Source of the DNA: Myxococcus landrumus
GTDB taxonomy: Bacteria; Myxococcota; Myxococcia; Myxococcales; Myxococcaceae
Direction of reading: 5' to 3'
DNA length: 64,000 nucleotides
NCBI RefSeq assembly: GCF_017301635.1
Contig: NZ_CP071091.1
Coordinates: forward strand, 8,238,501-8,302,500
In this document: in pieces, positions 34,309 to 44,500 of the stretch
Layout of the letters: each line of letters opens with the position of its first letter
Numbering within the stretch: the first letter of the stretch is position 1
Translations under genes and position numbers: made by a program
Notes under the pieces: generated by a model
Databases searched by the model: none
Told to the model about the DNA's origin: nothing
Seen by the model: the letters and a program-made list of their open reading frames with translations, nothing else

Positions 34309-35283
34309 TTGTCTCGTCTTCACCTGTTCGCCACCGTTCCGCTGTGTGCCCTCATCGGCTGCGCCACTGTGAAGTCCCACCCGGTGGAGACCTCTCCAGA
34401 GGCTCCACCTCCCGTGGCGGCGCGTTCCACGGAGCCCTCCGCACCTGCTCCGGTGGGAGCAGGACTCGCGGTGGACGCACCCGCGGCGGTGGTGACTGCG
34501 CCCACGGGTGAGGTCGCCGCGGAGGCGGTGGCGGCGCGGGAAGTTGCGGCCACGAAGCCGGAGGCGGCCAAGGTCGAAGCCGAGCCGGCCCCGCGCACCG
34601 TCGTGACGCCCGAAGTGGTCTCCACCGTCGTGTCGGAGGAGAAGAACCGGCCGCTGGTGACGGGAGTCGTCGCGGCGGCGCTGGAGGCTGTCGCGCTCGT
34701 CGTTTCTCCGGGCTCGCGCGCGGATGGTTTCTGGGACGCGTACCGCACGCCCATGCAGATGGCGCGGCTCATCGTGTCGCGCTCCTCGCAGCTCGTGGGG
34801 GAGCGCAACCTGGCGCGGCTCAGCCGGGGCATGCCGAATGACTGCTCGGGCTTCGTGCGCCTGGCCTATCTCTCCGCGGGCATCGACCTGGTGGCGCACG
34901 GCTTCCTCGCGGGAGAGAACGCCGTCTCCGCCATCTTCCGTCGCGCCACGGCGGGAGGACGGATTCACCACAACGCGCCTCGCCCCGGAGACCTCGTCTT
35001 CTTCCGCGAGACGTATGACCGCAACCGCGATGGCCGCCGCAATGATGGGATGACCCATGTGGGCGTGGTGGAGGGGATGGCTCCGGATGGCACCGTCACC
35101 TTCATCCACCGAGGCAGCAAGGGCGTGGCCCGCAGCCGGATGAACCTCACCCATCCCGAGAAGCATCAGCTCGCGCAGGGAGGGGCCGTGGTGAATGATT
35201 TCCTTCGCCCCGCCACCAAGCGCTCGCGTGCGTACCTCACGGGTGAGCTCTTCGTGGCCTTCGCTTCTCCCGAAGGGCTGTAG
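34309..35283 (+). CDS. NlpC/P60-like lipoprotein (probable TTG start)
   Basis: This is a secreted cysteine peptidase-like protein of 324 aa. I chose the TTG at 34309 because GGAGG lies eight bases upstream and the protein then opens MSRLHLFATVPLCALIGC, a model lipoprotein signal. The ATG at 34279 lacks a good ribosome site and would place ten polar residues ahead. A long Pro/Ala/Glu linker follows, to about residue 140. The catalytic domain has NDCSGFVRLAY (nucleophile Cys), APRPGDLVFFRE and MTHVGVVEGM (His), the order of the NlpC/P60 or CHAP-like peptidoglycan endopeptidases. It should cut cell-wall peptides, for growth or attack on prey. A hairpin follows at 35307-35332. Confidence 0.83.
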   Translation: MSRLHLFATVPLCALIGCATVKSHPVETSPEAPPPVAARSTEPSAPAPVGAGLAVDAPAAVVTAPTGEVAAEAVAAREVAATKPEAAKVEAEPAPRTVVTPEVVSTVVSEEKNRPLVTGVVAAALEAVALVVSPGSRADGFWDAYRTPMQMARLIVSRSSQLVGERNLARLSRGMPNDCSGFVRLAYLSAGIDLVAHGFLAGENAVSAIFRRATAGGRIHHNAPRPGDLVFFRETYDRNRDGRRNDGMTHVGVVEGMAPDGTVTFIHRGSKGVARSRMNLTHPEKHQLAQGGAVVNDFLRPATKRSRAYLTGELFVAFASPEGL

Positions 35284-35306
35284 TTTTCCAGTCGTCACCC
35301 CGCACC

Positions 35307-35332
35307 CCGCGTGGCTTTGAAGCTCCACGCGG
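35307..35332 (+). terminator. Hairpin after the NlpC/P60-like gene
   Basis: CCGCGTGG and CCACGCGG pair as an eight-base stem around a ten-base loop, 24 bases after the stop. TTGTTGCGTC follows, only partly U-rich. Confidence 0.55.
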
Positions 35333-35351
35333 TTGTTGCGTCATGACGGCC

Positions 35352-35777
35352 ATGCGAATCGCCCTGTTCGTTGGTGTTCTGCTGCTCGCCTCGGGCTGTG
35401 TCGTGCATGCGCGACATCCTCCTCGCCCGGGGCCGCCGCCTCCTCCTCCGCGTCCCTCCGCCATGTCCTACAACGAGGCCGTGGACCGAGGCTTCGGCGA
35501 GTGCCGTGCGCGGCGCTACGAGTGCCGTCTCAAGGATGCGAACCGGACGGGCCGCGACATCTGGAAGGTGAAGTTCTTCGCCTCCGCTCCCGGCGCGCGA
35601 GGCCATCTCCATCTCGAGTTCGACGCCTACTCGCGCGACCTGCTCCGCGTGGACGAGAAGGTGAAGGCCCGTCGGGACCGGGACGATGATGACGACGACT
35701 GGGATGATGACGACGACGACCACCGTCACGGTCGGGGCCGAGGCAAGAAGCGCGGCCACTCGAAGCATGACGACTGA
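35352..35777 (+). CDS. Acidic/His-rich small lipoprotein
   Basis: This 141-aa protein starts at the second in-frame ATG (35352), giving MRIALFVGVLLLASGC with a clean lipobox (Cys about 16); the ATG at 35343 is also possible. A Pro-rich linker (RPGPPPPPPRP) follows, then a small folded region (SYNEAVDRGFGECRARRYECRLKDANR) and an extraordinary tail of Asp runs with His, Arg and Lys (DDDDDDWDDDDDDHRHGRG). The acidic tail could bind calcium or other cations or be a charged spacer. I do not recognise the folded part. It converges with the kinase gene across a strong hairpin. Confidence 0.75.
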   Translation: MRIALFVGVLLLASGCVVHARHPPRPGPPPPPPRPSAMSYNEAVDRGFGECRARRYECRLKDANRTGRDIWKVKFFASAPGARGHLHLEFDAYSRDLLRVDEKVKARRDRDDDDDDWDDDDDDHRHGRGRGKKRGHSKHDD

Positions 35778-35792
35778 CGTGTGCTGATGAGG

Positions 35793-35816
35793 GCCCGGGG
35801 ACGAGCTTCCCCGGGC
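35793..35816. terminator. Bidirectional hairpin between convergent genes
   Basis: GCCCGGGGA and TCCCCGGGC form a perfect nine-base-pair stem around CGAGCT, centred between the acidic lipoprotein (+) and the kinase gene (-). A short T-rich TTCT follows on the plus side. Confidence 0.65.
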
Positions 35817-35819
35817 TTC

Positions 35820-38414
35820 TCAGCCGCCCTTCTTGTTGAGCTTCTGGATGGCCCGGTTCGCTTCGTCCTGGCCACAGTCGCCGCTCTTGGAAGAGGTCAG
35901 CTCGGCCAGCCGGACGAGCGCGGGCACCGCGTCCATGTTCCCCAACTGGCCCAGGCGTCTGGCGGCGACGCGGCGCACGCCGCAGTCCTTGCCGTCCAGC
36001 GCCTTGGTGTACGCCACCACGAGGTCGATTCCCTCCGTGGCCTTGACGGCATCCAGGTAGCGCAGCGCGCCCCACTGCGTGGGGGAGAAGTCCTCTTCGA
36101 CGCGGTCCAGGAAGTGCGGGCGGATGCGCTCTTTCGGGAAGGTGCCCAACAGGCGCGCGAGGTCCTCGGTGTCGCCGCGGCCGAAGTCCTCCGCGAGCCC
36201 GTCCAGCACGGAGTCCTCCACGGCCGCGCGGCCCTCCGCGTCCAGCGTGGCGAGCAGCACCCGCTCCTTGTCGTGGTTGCCCAGCGCATGGTGCGTGGCC
36301 GCGAGGGCGCGCCGCACGGGGGCCTGCTTCTGCTCCTCGTTGGAGGTCGCGTTGAGCACCGCCAGCGCTTCGGTCTTGTTGCCGTCCTTCAGGAGGGACA
36401 TGGCGTGGACGGCGGGGCTGCCGCGGTGCACCACCCACGCCACGCCGCCGGCCATGAGGACCAGGGCTCCGAACATCGCCGCGGCCTGCTTGGGCTTCGC
36501 GCGAGCGAACGCCACCGTCCGCGCCACCCGCTGCTTCATCCGGGCGGGGTCCACGCTCGAGCGCAGGGCGTCCTTCAGCGAGAAGGCGCGGAGGCGCTCC
36601 TTGAAGGAGTCCATGGCCACGCTGGTCTTGCGCAGCGCAGGGGCCAGGCGCACCGCGAGCGCGCTCTGCTTCTCCAGGCGGCCACCGAAGGGAGGCCCCT
36701 CCGCCGCGCGCAGGCAGCGGTAGAGCTGGAGCTGCTCCTCGCGGGCGGGCAGGGTGATGGAGCCACACGGCTCCACGTCCGCCTCGGCGCGGTTTCGCGC
36801 CAGGTTCACCGCCTCGGTGAAGGTCACTTCGCCCGCGGCGGCGACGTGCTCCACCGTCTCGAGCACCTCCATCGGCTCGCCCAGGACGGTGTCCGCGGTC
36901 AGCAGCACTTCGCCCGCGTGCAGGCACACGCGCACGTTGAGGCGCTCCTCCTCGGGGAGCGTCTGGTTGTGCCGCCACAGCCGGTCCTGCATGGCCATGC
37001 CGCACAACACGCCCGAGGTGGGCGAGCGGAACACCACGAGCAGCGCGTCTCCGCGCTTCTGCACGAGACGTCCCTCGTGGTCTCTCACCAGCGGCATCAG
37101 GAGCCGGTCATGGGTCTCCAGCATCCGCGCGTTCTCTTCGTGCGTCTGCCGGCTGGTGCGCTCGGTGAAGCCCTGGATGTCGGTGAGCATCACCGTCAGG
37201 TTCTGCGGCCTCACCACCGAGTTGCTGCTCGACAGCGAAGGCCCGGTGATGGAAGGGCGCGCGGTCCCGAAGGTGGCCGTGCTCGTGCGCGCCACCGGCT
37301 CCACGCCGAACGCGGCCGTGCCCTGGCTGGCGCGCTGGGGCATGGGCACGGGCGCGTCGATGGCACCGAAGGCGGAGGTGCCGCTGGGGCCCGAGGGGGT
37401 TGCCGCCACCGCGTCCGCGCCGCCGAAGACCGCCGTGCCGCTGGGGCTCGGTGTCCCCGTCGCCACCGCGCTTCCGGCGCCGAAGACAGACGTGCCCGAC
37501 GGCGTGGTGTTGCTCGGGACGGGGCTTGTGTAGACGGGGGTGCCCAGGCCCGGGGTGAGGACGGAGAGGGACGCGTGGGCGGCGGCCAGGGCGTCCGCGA
37601 GCTCGTGCGCGTTCTGCGGCCGCTTCGTCGGGTTCTTCTCCAACAGCCGCATCACCAGCGACAGCAGGCCGATGTAGCGCGACAGCGACGGCGCGGCCCG
37701 GTCCAGCGGCAGCGGGGCGTGCGAGGCGTGCTGCGCGAGGAAGTGGCGCGCCTGGGGCCCATCGAAGGGGAGGCGGCCCGCGAGCACGCGGTAGGTCAGC
37801 ACACCGAAGGTGTACAGGTCGCTGCGCGTGTCCACCTTCGCGCCCACCGCTTGCTCCGGCGACAGGTACTCCGGAGTGCCGAGCACCACGCCCACCTGGC
37901 TGACGTTGCTCTGCGCGTCCGGCTCCACCAGGCGCGCGATGCCGAAGTCCAGGAGGCGCGCCTGTTCTCCTCGCGCGCCCGGGGAGATGAAGACGTTCTC
38001 CGGCTTCAGGTCCCGGTGGATGATGCCCTTGTCGTGGATGGCGGCGAGGCCCTCGGCGAGCTGGTGCAGCAGCGGCAGCGCGCGCCCGGGGGCCATGGGG
38101 CCTTGGGCGAGGACGTCGAAGAGGCTCTCGCCTTCCACGAACTCCATCACCAGACAGGCGTGGTCGCCGGACTCACCGAAGTCGACGATGCGCACCACGG
38201 CGGGGTGCTCGACGGCGGAGAGGAGGCGGGCCTCGCGCTTGAAGCGCTCGGCCATGCCGGGCTGGGCGTTGAGGTCATGGTGAAGGACCTTGATGGCCAC
38301 CTTGCGGCCCAAGGAGACCTGTTCACCCAGGTACACTTCCCCCATGCCGCCCGAGCCCAACGGACGGAGGACTCGGAAGCGACCGTCGAGGACGAGAGAG
38401 TCGGGAGCCAGCAC
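35820..38414 (-). CDS. Ser/Thr protein kinase fused to a class III cyclase-like domain
   Basis: This 864-aa protein begins with a Hanks-type kinase at about 8-275: P-loop GSGGMGEV (20-27), Lys42, HRDLKPEN with catalytic Asp135, DFG at 156-158, and GTPEYLSPEQ. A linker at 305-383 carries five copies of a G-T-[SA]-[VAT]-F-G-type repeat. A class III nucleotide cyclase homology domain follows at about 406-570, with both metal Asp positions (TDIQGFT, D412; KRGDALLVVF, D456). At the places where active cyclases have the transition-state Asn and Arg, it has Glu516 and Thr520, so normal cyclase activity is doubtful. One membrane helix lies at about 645-662, and the C-terminal part is Leu/Ala-rich, helical and possibly repeat-like. 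Kinase and cyclase-like parts are therefore in the cytoplasm. It is divergent from the TPR giant, 155 bases away, which may be its partner. Confidence 0.94.
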   Translation of the reverse strand: MLAPDSLVLDGRFRVLRPLGSGGMGEVYLGEQVSLGRKVAIKVLHHDLNAQPGMAERFKREARLLSAVEHPAVVRIVDFGESGDHACLVMEFVEGESLFDVLAQGPMAPGRALPLLHQLAEGLAAIHDKGIIHRDLKPENVFISPGARGEQARLLDFGIARLVEPDAQSNVSQVGVVLGTPEYLSPEQAVGAKVDTRSDLYTFGVLTYRVLAGRLPFDGPQARHFLAQHASHAPLPLDRAAPSLSRYIGLLSLVMRLLEKNPTKRPQNAHELADALAAAHASLSVLTPGLGTPVYTSPVPSNTTPSGTSVFGAGSAVATGTPSPSGTAVFGGADAVAATPSGPSGTSAFGAIDAPVPMPQRASQGTAAFGVEPVARTSTATFGTARPSITGPSLSSSNSVVRPQNLTVMLTDIQGFTERTSRQTHEENARMLETHDRLLMPLVRDHEGRLVQKRGDALLVVFRSPTSGVLCGMAMQDRLWRHNQTLPEEERLNVRVCLHAGEVLLTADTVLGEPMEVLETVEHVAAAGEVTFTEAVNLARNRAEADVEPCGSITLPAREEQLQLYRCLRAAEGPPFGGRLEKQSALAVRLAPALRKTSVAMDSFKERLRAFSLKDALRSSVDPARMKQRVARTVAFARAKPKQAAAMFGALVLMAGGVAWVVHRGSPAVHAMSLLKDGNKTEALAVLNATSNEEQKQAPVRRALAATHHALGNHDKERVLLATLDAEGRAAVEDSVLDGLAEDFGRGDTEDLARLLGTFPKERIRPHFLDRVEEDFSPTQWGALRYLDAVKATEGIDLVVAYTKALDGKDCGVRRVAARRLGQLGNMDAVPALVRLAELTSSKSGDCGQDEANRAIQKLNKKGG

Positions 38415-38569
38415 GCCGGGCGCATCTTGTCCGAACTCCGGCCGGCGCGCATGACGAACATCTGAGGGTCCCCCCCTGGGGCCGCGCCGCCCCGCTGCCT
38501 GCTGTCCGGGCGAGGGATTGTCATAAATTTCGGGGGCTTGGACCCCGTGGTAGCGTCCGGGCTCCCGCG

Positions 38570-41500
38570 ATGGCCAACGAGAGTGACTCCCCCAAGACCA
38601 CCGCGGCGCCCGATGCGCGCGCCGCCGCGCCCGAGCTGCGCCTGCTGGACCGCAGGGCCTTCGTGGGCTTTCCCGCGCTGGAGGTGATGCCGGGACTGCG
38701 CATCTCCGACTTCGCGCTCCAGATTCCGGACGTCAGCTTCCCCTTCAACGTCAGCGCCGGGGCTACGCGTTATCAGCGCAAGAAGCTGCTCTTTGGCTTC
38801 CTGGAGCTGTCCGTCGACGCGGACCTGGTGACGCGCCGGGTGGCGGAGCTCGCGGGGCGTCTGGCGGGACTGGAGGAGGTGCGGCTGCACTTCCGGCCGG
38901 GATACCTCGAGGGACAGGGGCGGCTGCCCGCGCCGGAGCGCACGCCCTTCACGTTCAAGGTCGCCTTCGACGCGGATGGCGAGAAGCTCGCCGTCTACTT
39001 GTACGACGTGCGGCTCTACGGGTTTTCCTCCACGCCGTCGGTGCAGGTGCCGGGGTTGCTGTCCGCCGCGGTGGGTGCACTGGCGCTGGTTCCGGATGTG
39101 GAGGCACGCGGCGCCACGGGCTTCAGCACGCGGGTGCTGCCGGCGCTGTGTCAGCTCGCGGCGGTGAGCCGTGGCTACAAGATGCCGTCGCTGGACACCG
39201 CGCGCCTGTCCGCGGCGGAGGTCTCCAGCACGGGGCTTCGTCTGCGCTTCGCCGCGGGAGGACTGCCTCCGCCGTCGGCTCCGGACGAGGAGCTGCTGCT
39301 GACGTTGGAGGGTGCGCGGGCCTTCGCGGACGCGGAGTCGCTCGTCGCGCAGGGACGGCTGGCCGAGGCCCGGCGGCTGTACCTCCAGGCGGGGGACGCG
39401 CAGGACGCGCATCCGTTCGCCGCGGAGCGGCTGTTGTCGCTGCTGGTGGCGGACCCGCAGGCGCATGAGCTGGCGTTGGATGTGGCCGCCACGCTCCAGC
39501 GTCGACGCGACCGGAGCCCCGCGGCGCTGTGGGGCGAGGCGGTGGTGCGGGAGCGTCGGGGCGAAGGCGCTCGCGCCGCCGAGCGCTACCTGGCGTTGTG
39601 CGCGTTGGCCCGCCGCACGTCGGAGGAGGCCGCGGCGTTCTTCTCCGCCGAGGCCGCCGCGCGTTGCTCTCGCGACACCGCGCCGCAAGTGGCGGTGAAG
39701 GCGCTGCACGAGTTGCTGGGACTCAAGCCGGACCACCTGCCTTCGCTGAAGGCACTGGCGCGTGCGTCGGACCAGGCGCGCGACAGGGCGGGCGCGGTGC
39801 GGGCCTATCGCCGGCTGGCGGCGCTCGCCAGAGACCCGCATGAGGCCGCGGATGCGCACGTGCATCTGGCGCGGCTGTGCGCGCAGACGGAGGACGACAT
39901 CGCCGGAGCGCGCCTGCACTGCGAGGCGGCGCTGCGGTTGTCTCCCGACCAGCCAGATGCGCTGCTGCTGCTGGGTGAGCTGTGTCACCGTGGTGGCGAG
40001 CACCTGCGCGCGCTGAAGGCGTTGGACCGGCTGCGTGAAGTGTCGATGGCCCGGCACGAGCTGGACCGGGTGGGCCATGCCGACCTGATGGCCGGCCGCG
40101 TGTGGGAAGAGGGCTTGAAGCAGGCGGAGAACGCGCTGCTTCGCTACCGCGAGGCGGTGTCGCTGCTGCCCGGTGAGCCCGAGCCGTTGTTCGCCGCCGC
40201 TCGCGTGGCGGAGGGACTGGGCCGGTTGCAGGAGGCGCTCGCGGGCTACCAGCAGGCGCTGGAGCTGGCGGGGCCGGCGCCGCGCTCGGAAGGGATTCGG
40301 CGCGCCGCGCACTCCAGTCACCACGCGCTGGCTCGGCTGTACCGCTCGCGGTTGGGCGACCCGGCGCGGGCGCGTGAGCACCTGGAGTCGGCGCTGGCGC
40401 TGGACCCTCGCGACGCGGTGGCGTTGGAGGAGCTGGTTCCGTACTTCCGCATCACCGGGAAGTCGCTGGAGCTGGCCGATGCGCTGGAGAAGTCCGCCGC
40501 GCTCCAGGAGGAGCCCGCCAGGCGCGCCGCGTCCTGGGCGGAGGCGGGAGAGCTGTTCCGGGGACGGCTCCAGCAGCCGGAGAAGGCGGAGCGGTTGCTG
40601 CTGCTCGCGCTGGAGGCGGACGCGGACCATCGGCCCGCGCTGGAGTCCCTCCTGGCCCTGGCCGAGGCTCGGCGCGATGGTCCGCTGCTGACGCGGTGCC
40701 TGTCTTCGCTGGCGCGGCTCGCGCAGGACGTGAAGGAGCGCGCGCAGAAGTACCGCCGCCTCGCGGTGGCCGCGCGCGACCTGGCCTTCGACCTGGACCT
40801 GGCGGTGCACTCCCTCCAGGAAGTGCTGCGCGCGGAGCCGGATGACCTGCCCGCGTTGGGCGAGCTGTGTGCCTTGCAGCGCAAGCGCGCGGACATGGCC
40901 GGGCTGGCCGTGGCGCTGGAAGAGCGCTCGCGGGTGGCGGAGGCGCAGGGAGACAAGCGGCTCGCGGCGGCGGCGCTGCGCGAGCTGGCGGGCGTGTTGG
41001 AGGCTCGCCTGGGCCGGGTGGGTGACGCGCTGGTGGCGCTGGAGAAGGCGGCGCGGTTGGCGCCCGACTCCGCGGTGCTGCTGGACCTGGCGGACCTGTC
41101 CCTGCGCTGCGAGCGTCCGGAGCATGCGCGCAAGGCGCTGGAGTCGCTGCTGGCGACGCTGCCTCGCACCGCCGCGCCGGAGAAGCTGGCGGACGTGCGC
41201 GCCCGGTTGGGTCGTGCGTGCGAGATGCTCGGAGACCGCGAGGGCGCCATCGCCGCGTATGCGCAGGCGCTGCCGCTGCGCCGCCTGGACGATGCGCTGG
41301 CCGCGCGGCTGGAGTCCCTCTACACGGAGGCGGGCGAGACGCAGGCCCTGGCCGAGCTGTGGGCGGGCCGCGCGCAGGCGCTGATGGGCGCCGAGCGCGC
41401 CGAGGAGGCCGCGCCCCTGTTCCTCCAGAGCGCCCGTGCGCTGCTGGAGCGGGGCGAGAAGTCCGCGGCGCTTCTGCGTCTGTCGGCGGCGCTGGAGGCG

Positions 41501-44500
41501 AGTCCTCAGGGGCCCTTGGCCGCCGAGGTGCTGGAGTCGCTGGCCGAGCTGGAGCTGGAGCGGGGCGAGAAGCTGGAGGCCGCGCGGCTGTACGCGCGTC
41601 GGGCCGTGCTCGTGCCCGAGGCCCGCGCTGGCGCGAAGCTGCTCTTCCGAGCGTCGTTGTTGGCGGCGGGCACGAGCCGCGAGGAAGTGTTCCTCGCCGA
41701 GTCGCTGGAGCGCGATGCCACCTTCGCGCCCGCGCGTCAGCGGCGTGGCGAGCTGCGCCTGCCCACCGATGCTCGCGCGGCGCTGGAAGACTTCGAGGCG
41801 GTGCTGGCGCTTCCTCCCGTGGACGCGGACGCGCCTCGGGAAGCGGAGCGGGTGGCGCTGACTCGCAAGGCCGCGAGCGCCGCCGTGCGCGCGGGCAGGA
41901 CGGACTCCGCGCGCCGTCTGCTGGCCGAGTACTGCATCCGCGTCCCGGAGGACCTGGACTCCCGCGTGGAGCTGGCCAACCTGCACCGCAAGGCGGGCGC
42001 ACGCGAGGCGCTGGCGGACCTGCTGGTGGAGCTGTGGCCCCGGCTGTCCGGTGAGCCTCGACGCGCGGCTCGCCGCGAGCTGGCGGAGCTGTCGCTGGGC
42101 CTGGGCCGGGCGGGCGCGGCGGTGGACTCGCTGCGCAGCTTGAGGCTGGAGGAGCCGCACGACACCTGGGCGGCGCAAGCGCTGCTCGACCTGCTGCCGC
42201 CTCCGGGCACCGGCTCCGCCGACGAGGAGGCCGAGCGTCTGGAGTTGCTGGGCGCGCTCGTGGTGTCCTCGACGGGCGAGGACCGCGCGGAGCTGCTCGC
42301 GCGTCGCGCGGTGCTTCACCGTGCATCCGGCCGGACTCCCGCCGCGCGCGATGACTTCTCCGAGGCCGCGAGCCTGGCCCGCCGTCCCGCGCCGCTCCTG
42401 CTCGCGCTGGCGGAGCTGGCTCGCGAGTCGCAGGACGATGCGGGCGAGCTGGAGGTGTGGCGTCGCGCGGTGAGCGCGGATGCCCGGCTGGCGACTCGCG
42501 CCCGGGAGCGGCTGCTCGCGCTGGCCGGCGTGCTGACGGAGAAGGACTCGCGAGAGCTGGCGCGCGAGGCGCTGACCGCCGCCGTGGCCTTGGAGCCGTC
42601 GGAGACGGAGCGCTGCGATGCGTTCTTCGCCCTGGCGGACCTCGCGCGTCGCGATGAACGTCCGGACGAAGAGGCCGCCGCGCTCGCCGAGGCCGCGCGC
42701 CAGGGCCCCACGCCCCGCCGTGTCGAGGCGCTGCTCGCCCGGGCTTCGTTGCTCGAGGCGGGTGGGAAGCTCGCGGAGGTGCGCGAGAGCCTGGAGGCCG
42801 CGCTGGCGTTGGCGCCTCGTCATGCGCGAGCCACCGCGTCCTTGCAGCGTGCCCTGCGCTCGCTGGAGGACTGGGCCGCGTTGGCGGAGTTGCTCGCCGC
42901 GGAGGCCCCGCACGCGGGCGCCGCCGAGTCCGCGGAGATGTACTCGGAGCTGGCGTCGCTCTATCTGGAGCGGCTGGGCCAGCCCGCTCCCGCCGAGGCC
43001 GCGCTGCGGCAGGCCCTGCGCTTCGCTCCAGGCGATGCACAGGCGCGGCGCCGGTTGGTGTCGCTGGTGGCGGGACGCGGCGAGCTGCGTGAGGCCGCGG
43101 CCCTGCTGGAGACCGCCGCCGAGAGCGCCGGGACGACCGAGGCCGCCGCGCTGCTGCGCGAGGGCGCGGCGCATGCACGTGAGGCCCAGGACCTGGACCG
43201 CGCGCTGAAGCTGGCTCGCAAGGCGCACGCCCTGGTTCCCGCGCGGGGGGAGGAGTTGGCCTCGCTGGCCGAGCTGCTCTACCTGCGAGGCGCGGTGGTG
43301 GAAGCGCTCCCGCTCCAGGAGATGCTGGCCGCGACGGTGGACTTCGCGGCGAACCCCGACGCGGCTGAGTCGACGTGGCTGCGCCTGGGCGACCTGGCGG
43401 AGAGCGCGGGCGAGACGAAGCGCGCGGTGAGCGCGTATCGGAAGCTGCTCGTCGAGCGTCCGTTGAGCGAGCCCGCGGTGCAGCGGCTCTCCGCGCTGCT
43501 GGAGAAGGATGACCCACGCGGCGCGTTCGAGGCGCTGGTCACCCACGCGCGGGCGCTGGCACCTTCCGACGACACGGTGCGGCGGTTGGTGGTGCTCGCG
43601 GAGAAGGCGCGGGCCTCGCTCGCCGACGCGGGTGTGGCGGCCTCGCTGCTGACCCGGGCCGCGGAGATGGCGGCGTCGCCGTTGCCGCTGCGCCTCCAGC
43701 TTGCTTCGCTCTACCGCGAGACGGGCCGGTCGCTGGAGCTGCTCACGGAGCTGCGCCATGTGTCCGCGCTGAGCCTCCAGATGGGCGACGTGGCGGGGAC
43801 GCTGGCCGCGTACGAAGAAGAGGCACGGCTCGCGGAGAACACGGGGCGCGCGGACGACGCGCTGCGGGCGCTGGCGGACGCGCGGGACCTGTTGCAGTCG
43901 CGGAGCCGCGCACCGGAGGCCGCCGCGTGCGAGCGTCGGCGCGCGGAGCTGCTGCGCGACGTGAAGCTGGACCTGCCGGCGGCGGAGAGCGCGCTGGACC
44001 GGGCCTTCTCGTTGGCGGAGGACCTGGGCACCGCGAGGCTGGGCGCCGCGCTGGCCGAGCGCCGGGACGACGCCGAGGCGGAGGCGCTCTGGCTGGAGCG
44101 CGCGCTGCCGCTGCTCGAGGACGCGAAGGAAGCGGCGTCGCTCCGGCTGCGGCTGGCGAAGCTGCACCTGGGCGTGCTCGCCGACGTGGAGGAGGCGGAG
44201 CGCTTCCTGCGCGGAGCGCTGCGACAAGACCGCTCGCTCGACGAGGCCGAGGCGCTGCTGGCCCGGCTGCTGGAGCGCGACGGCCGCCTGGCGGAGCTGG
44301 CCGCCTGGTACGAGGAGTGCGCCGAGAGCGAAGCGGACAACGAGCGTCGCGCGGAGTTGCTGCAACGCGCGGCGGTGCTCTACCGCGACAGGGCGGGGCG
44401 TCCGGACGCGGCGGCTGCTGCCTTCATCGCGGCACGCTCCGCGCGGCCTGATGACCTGGACCTCACCGCGCAGGCCGCGGAGCTGTTGCACGAGGTGAAG

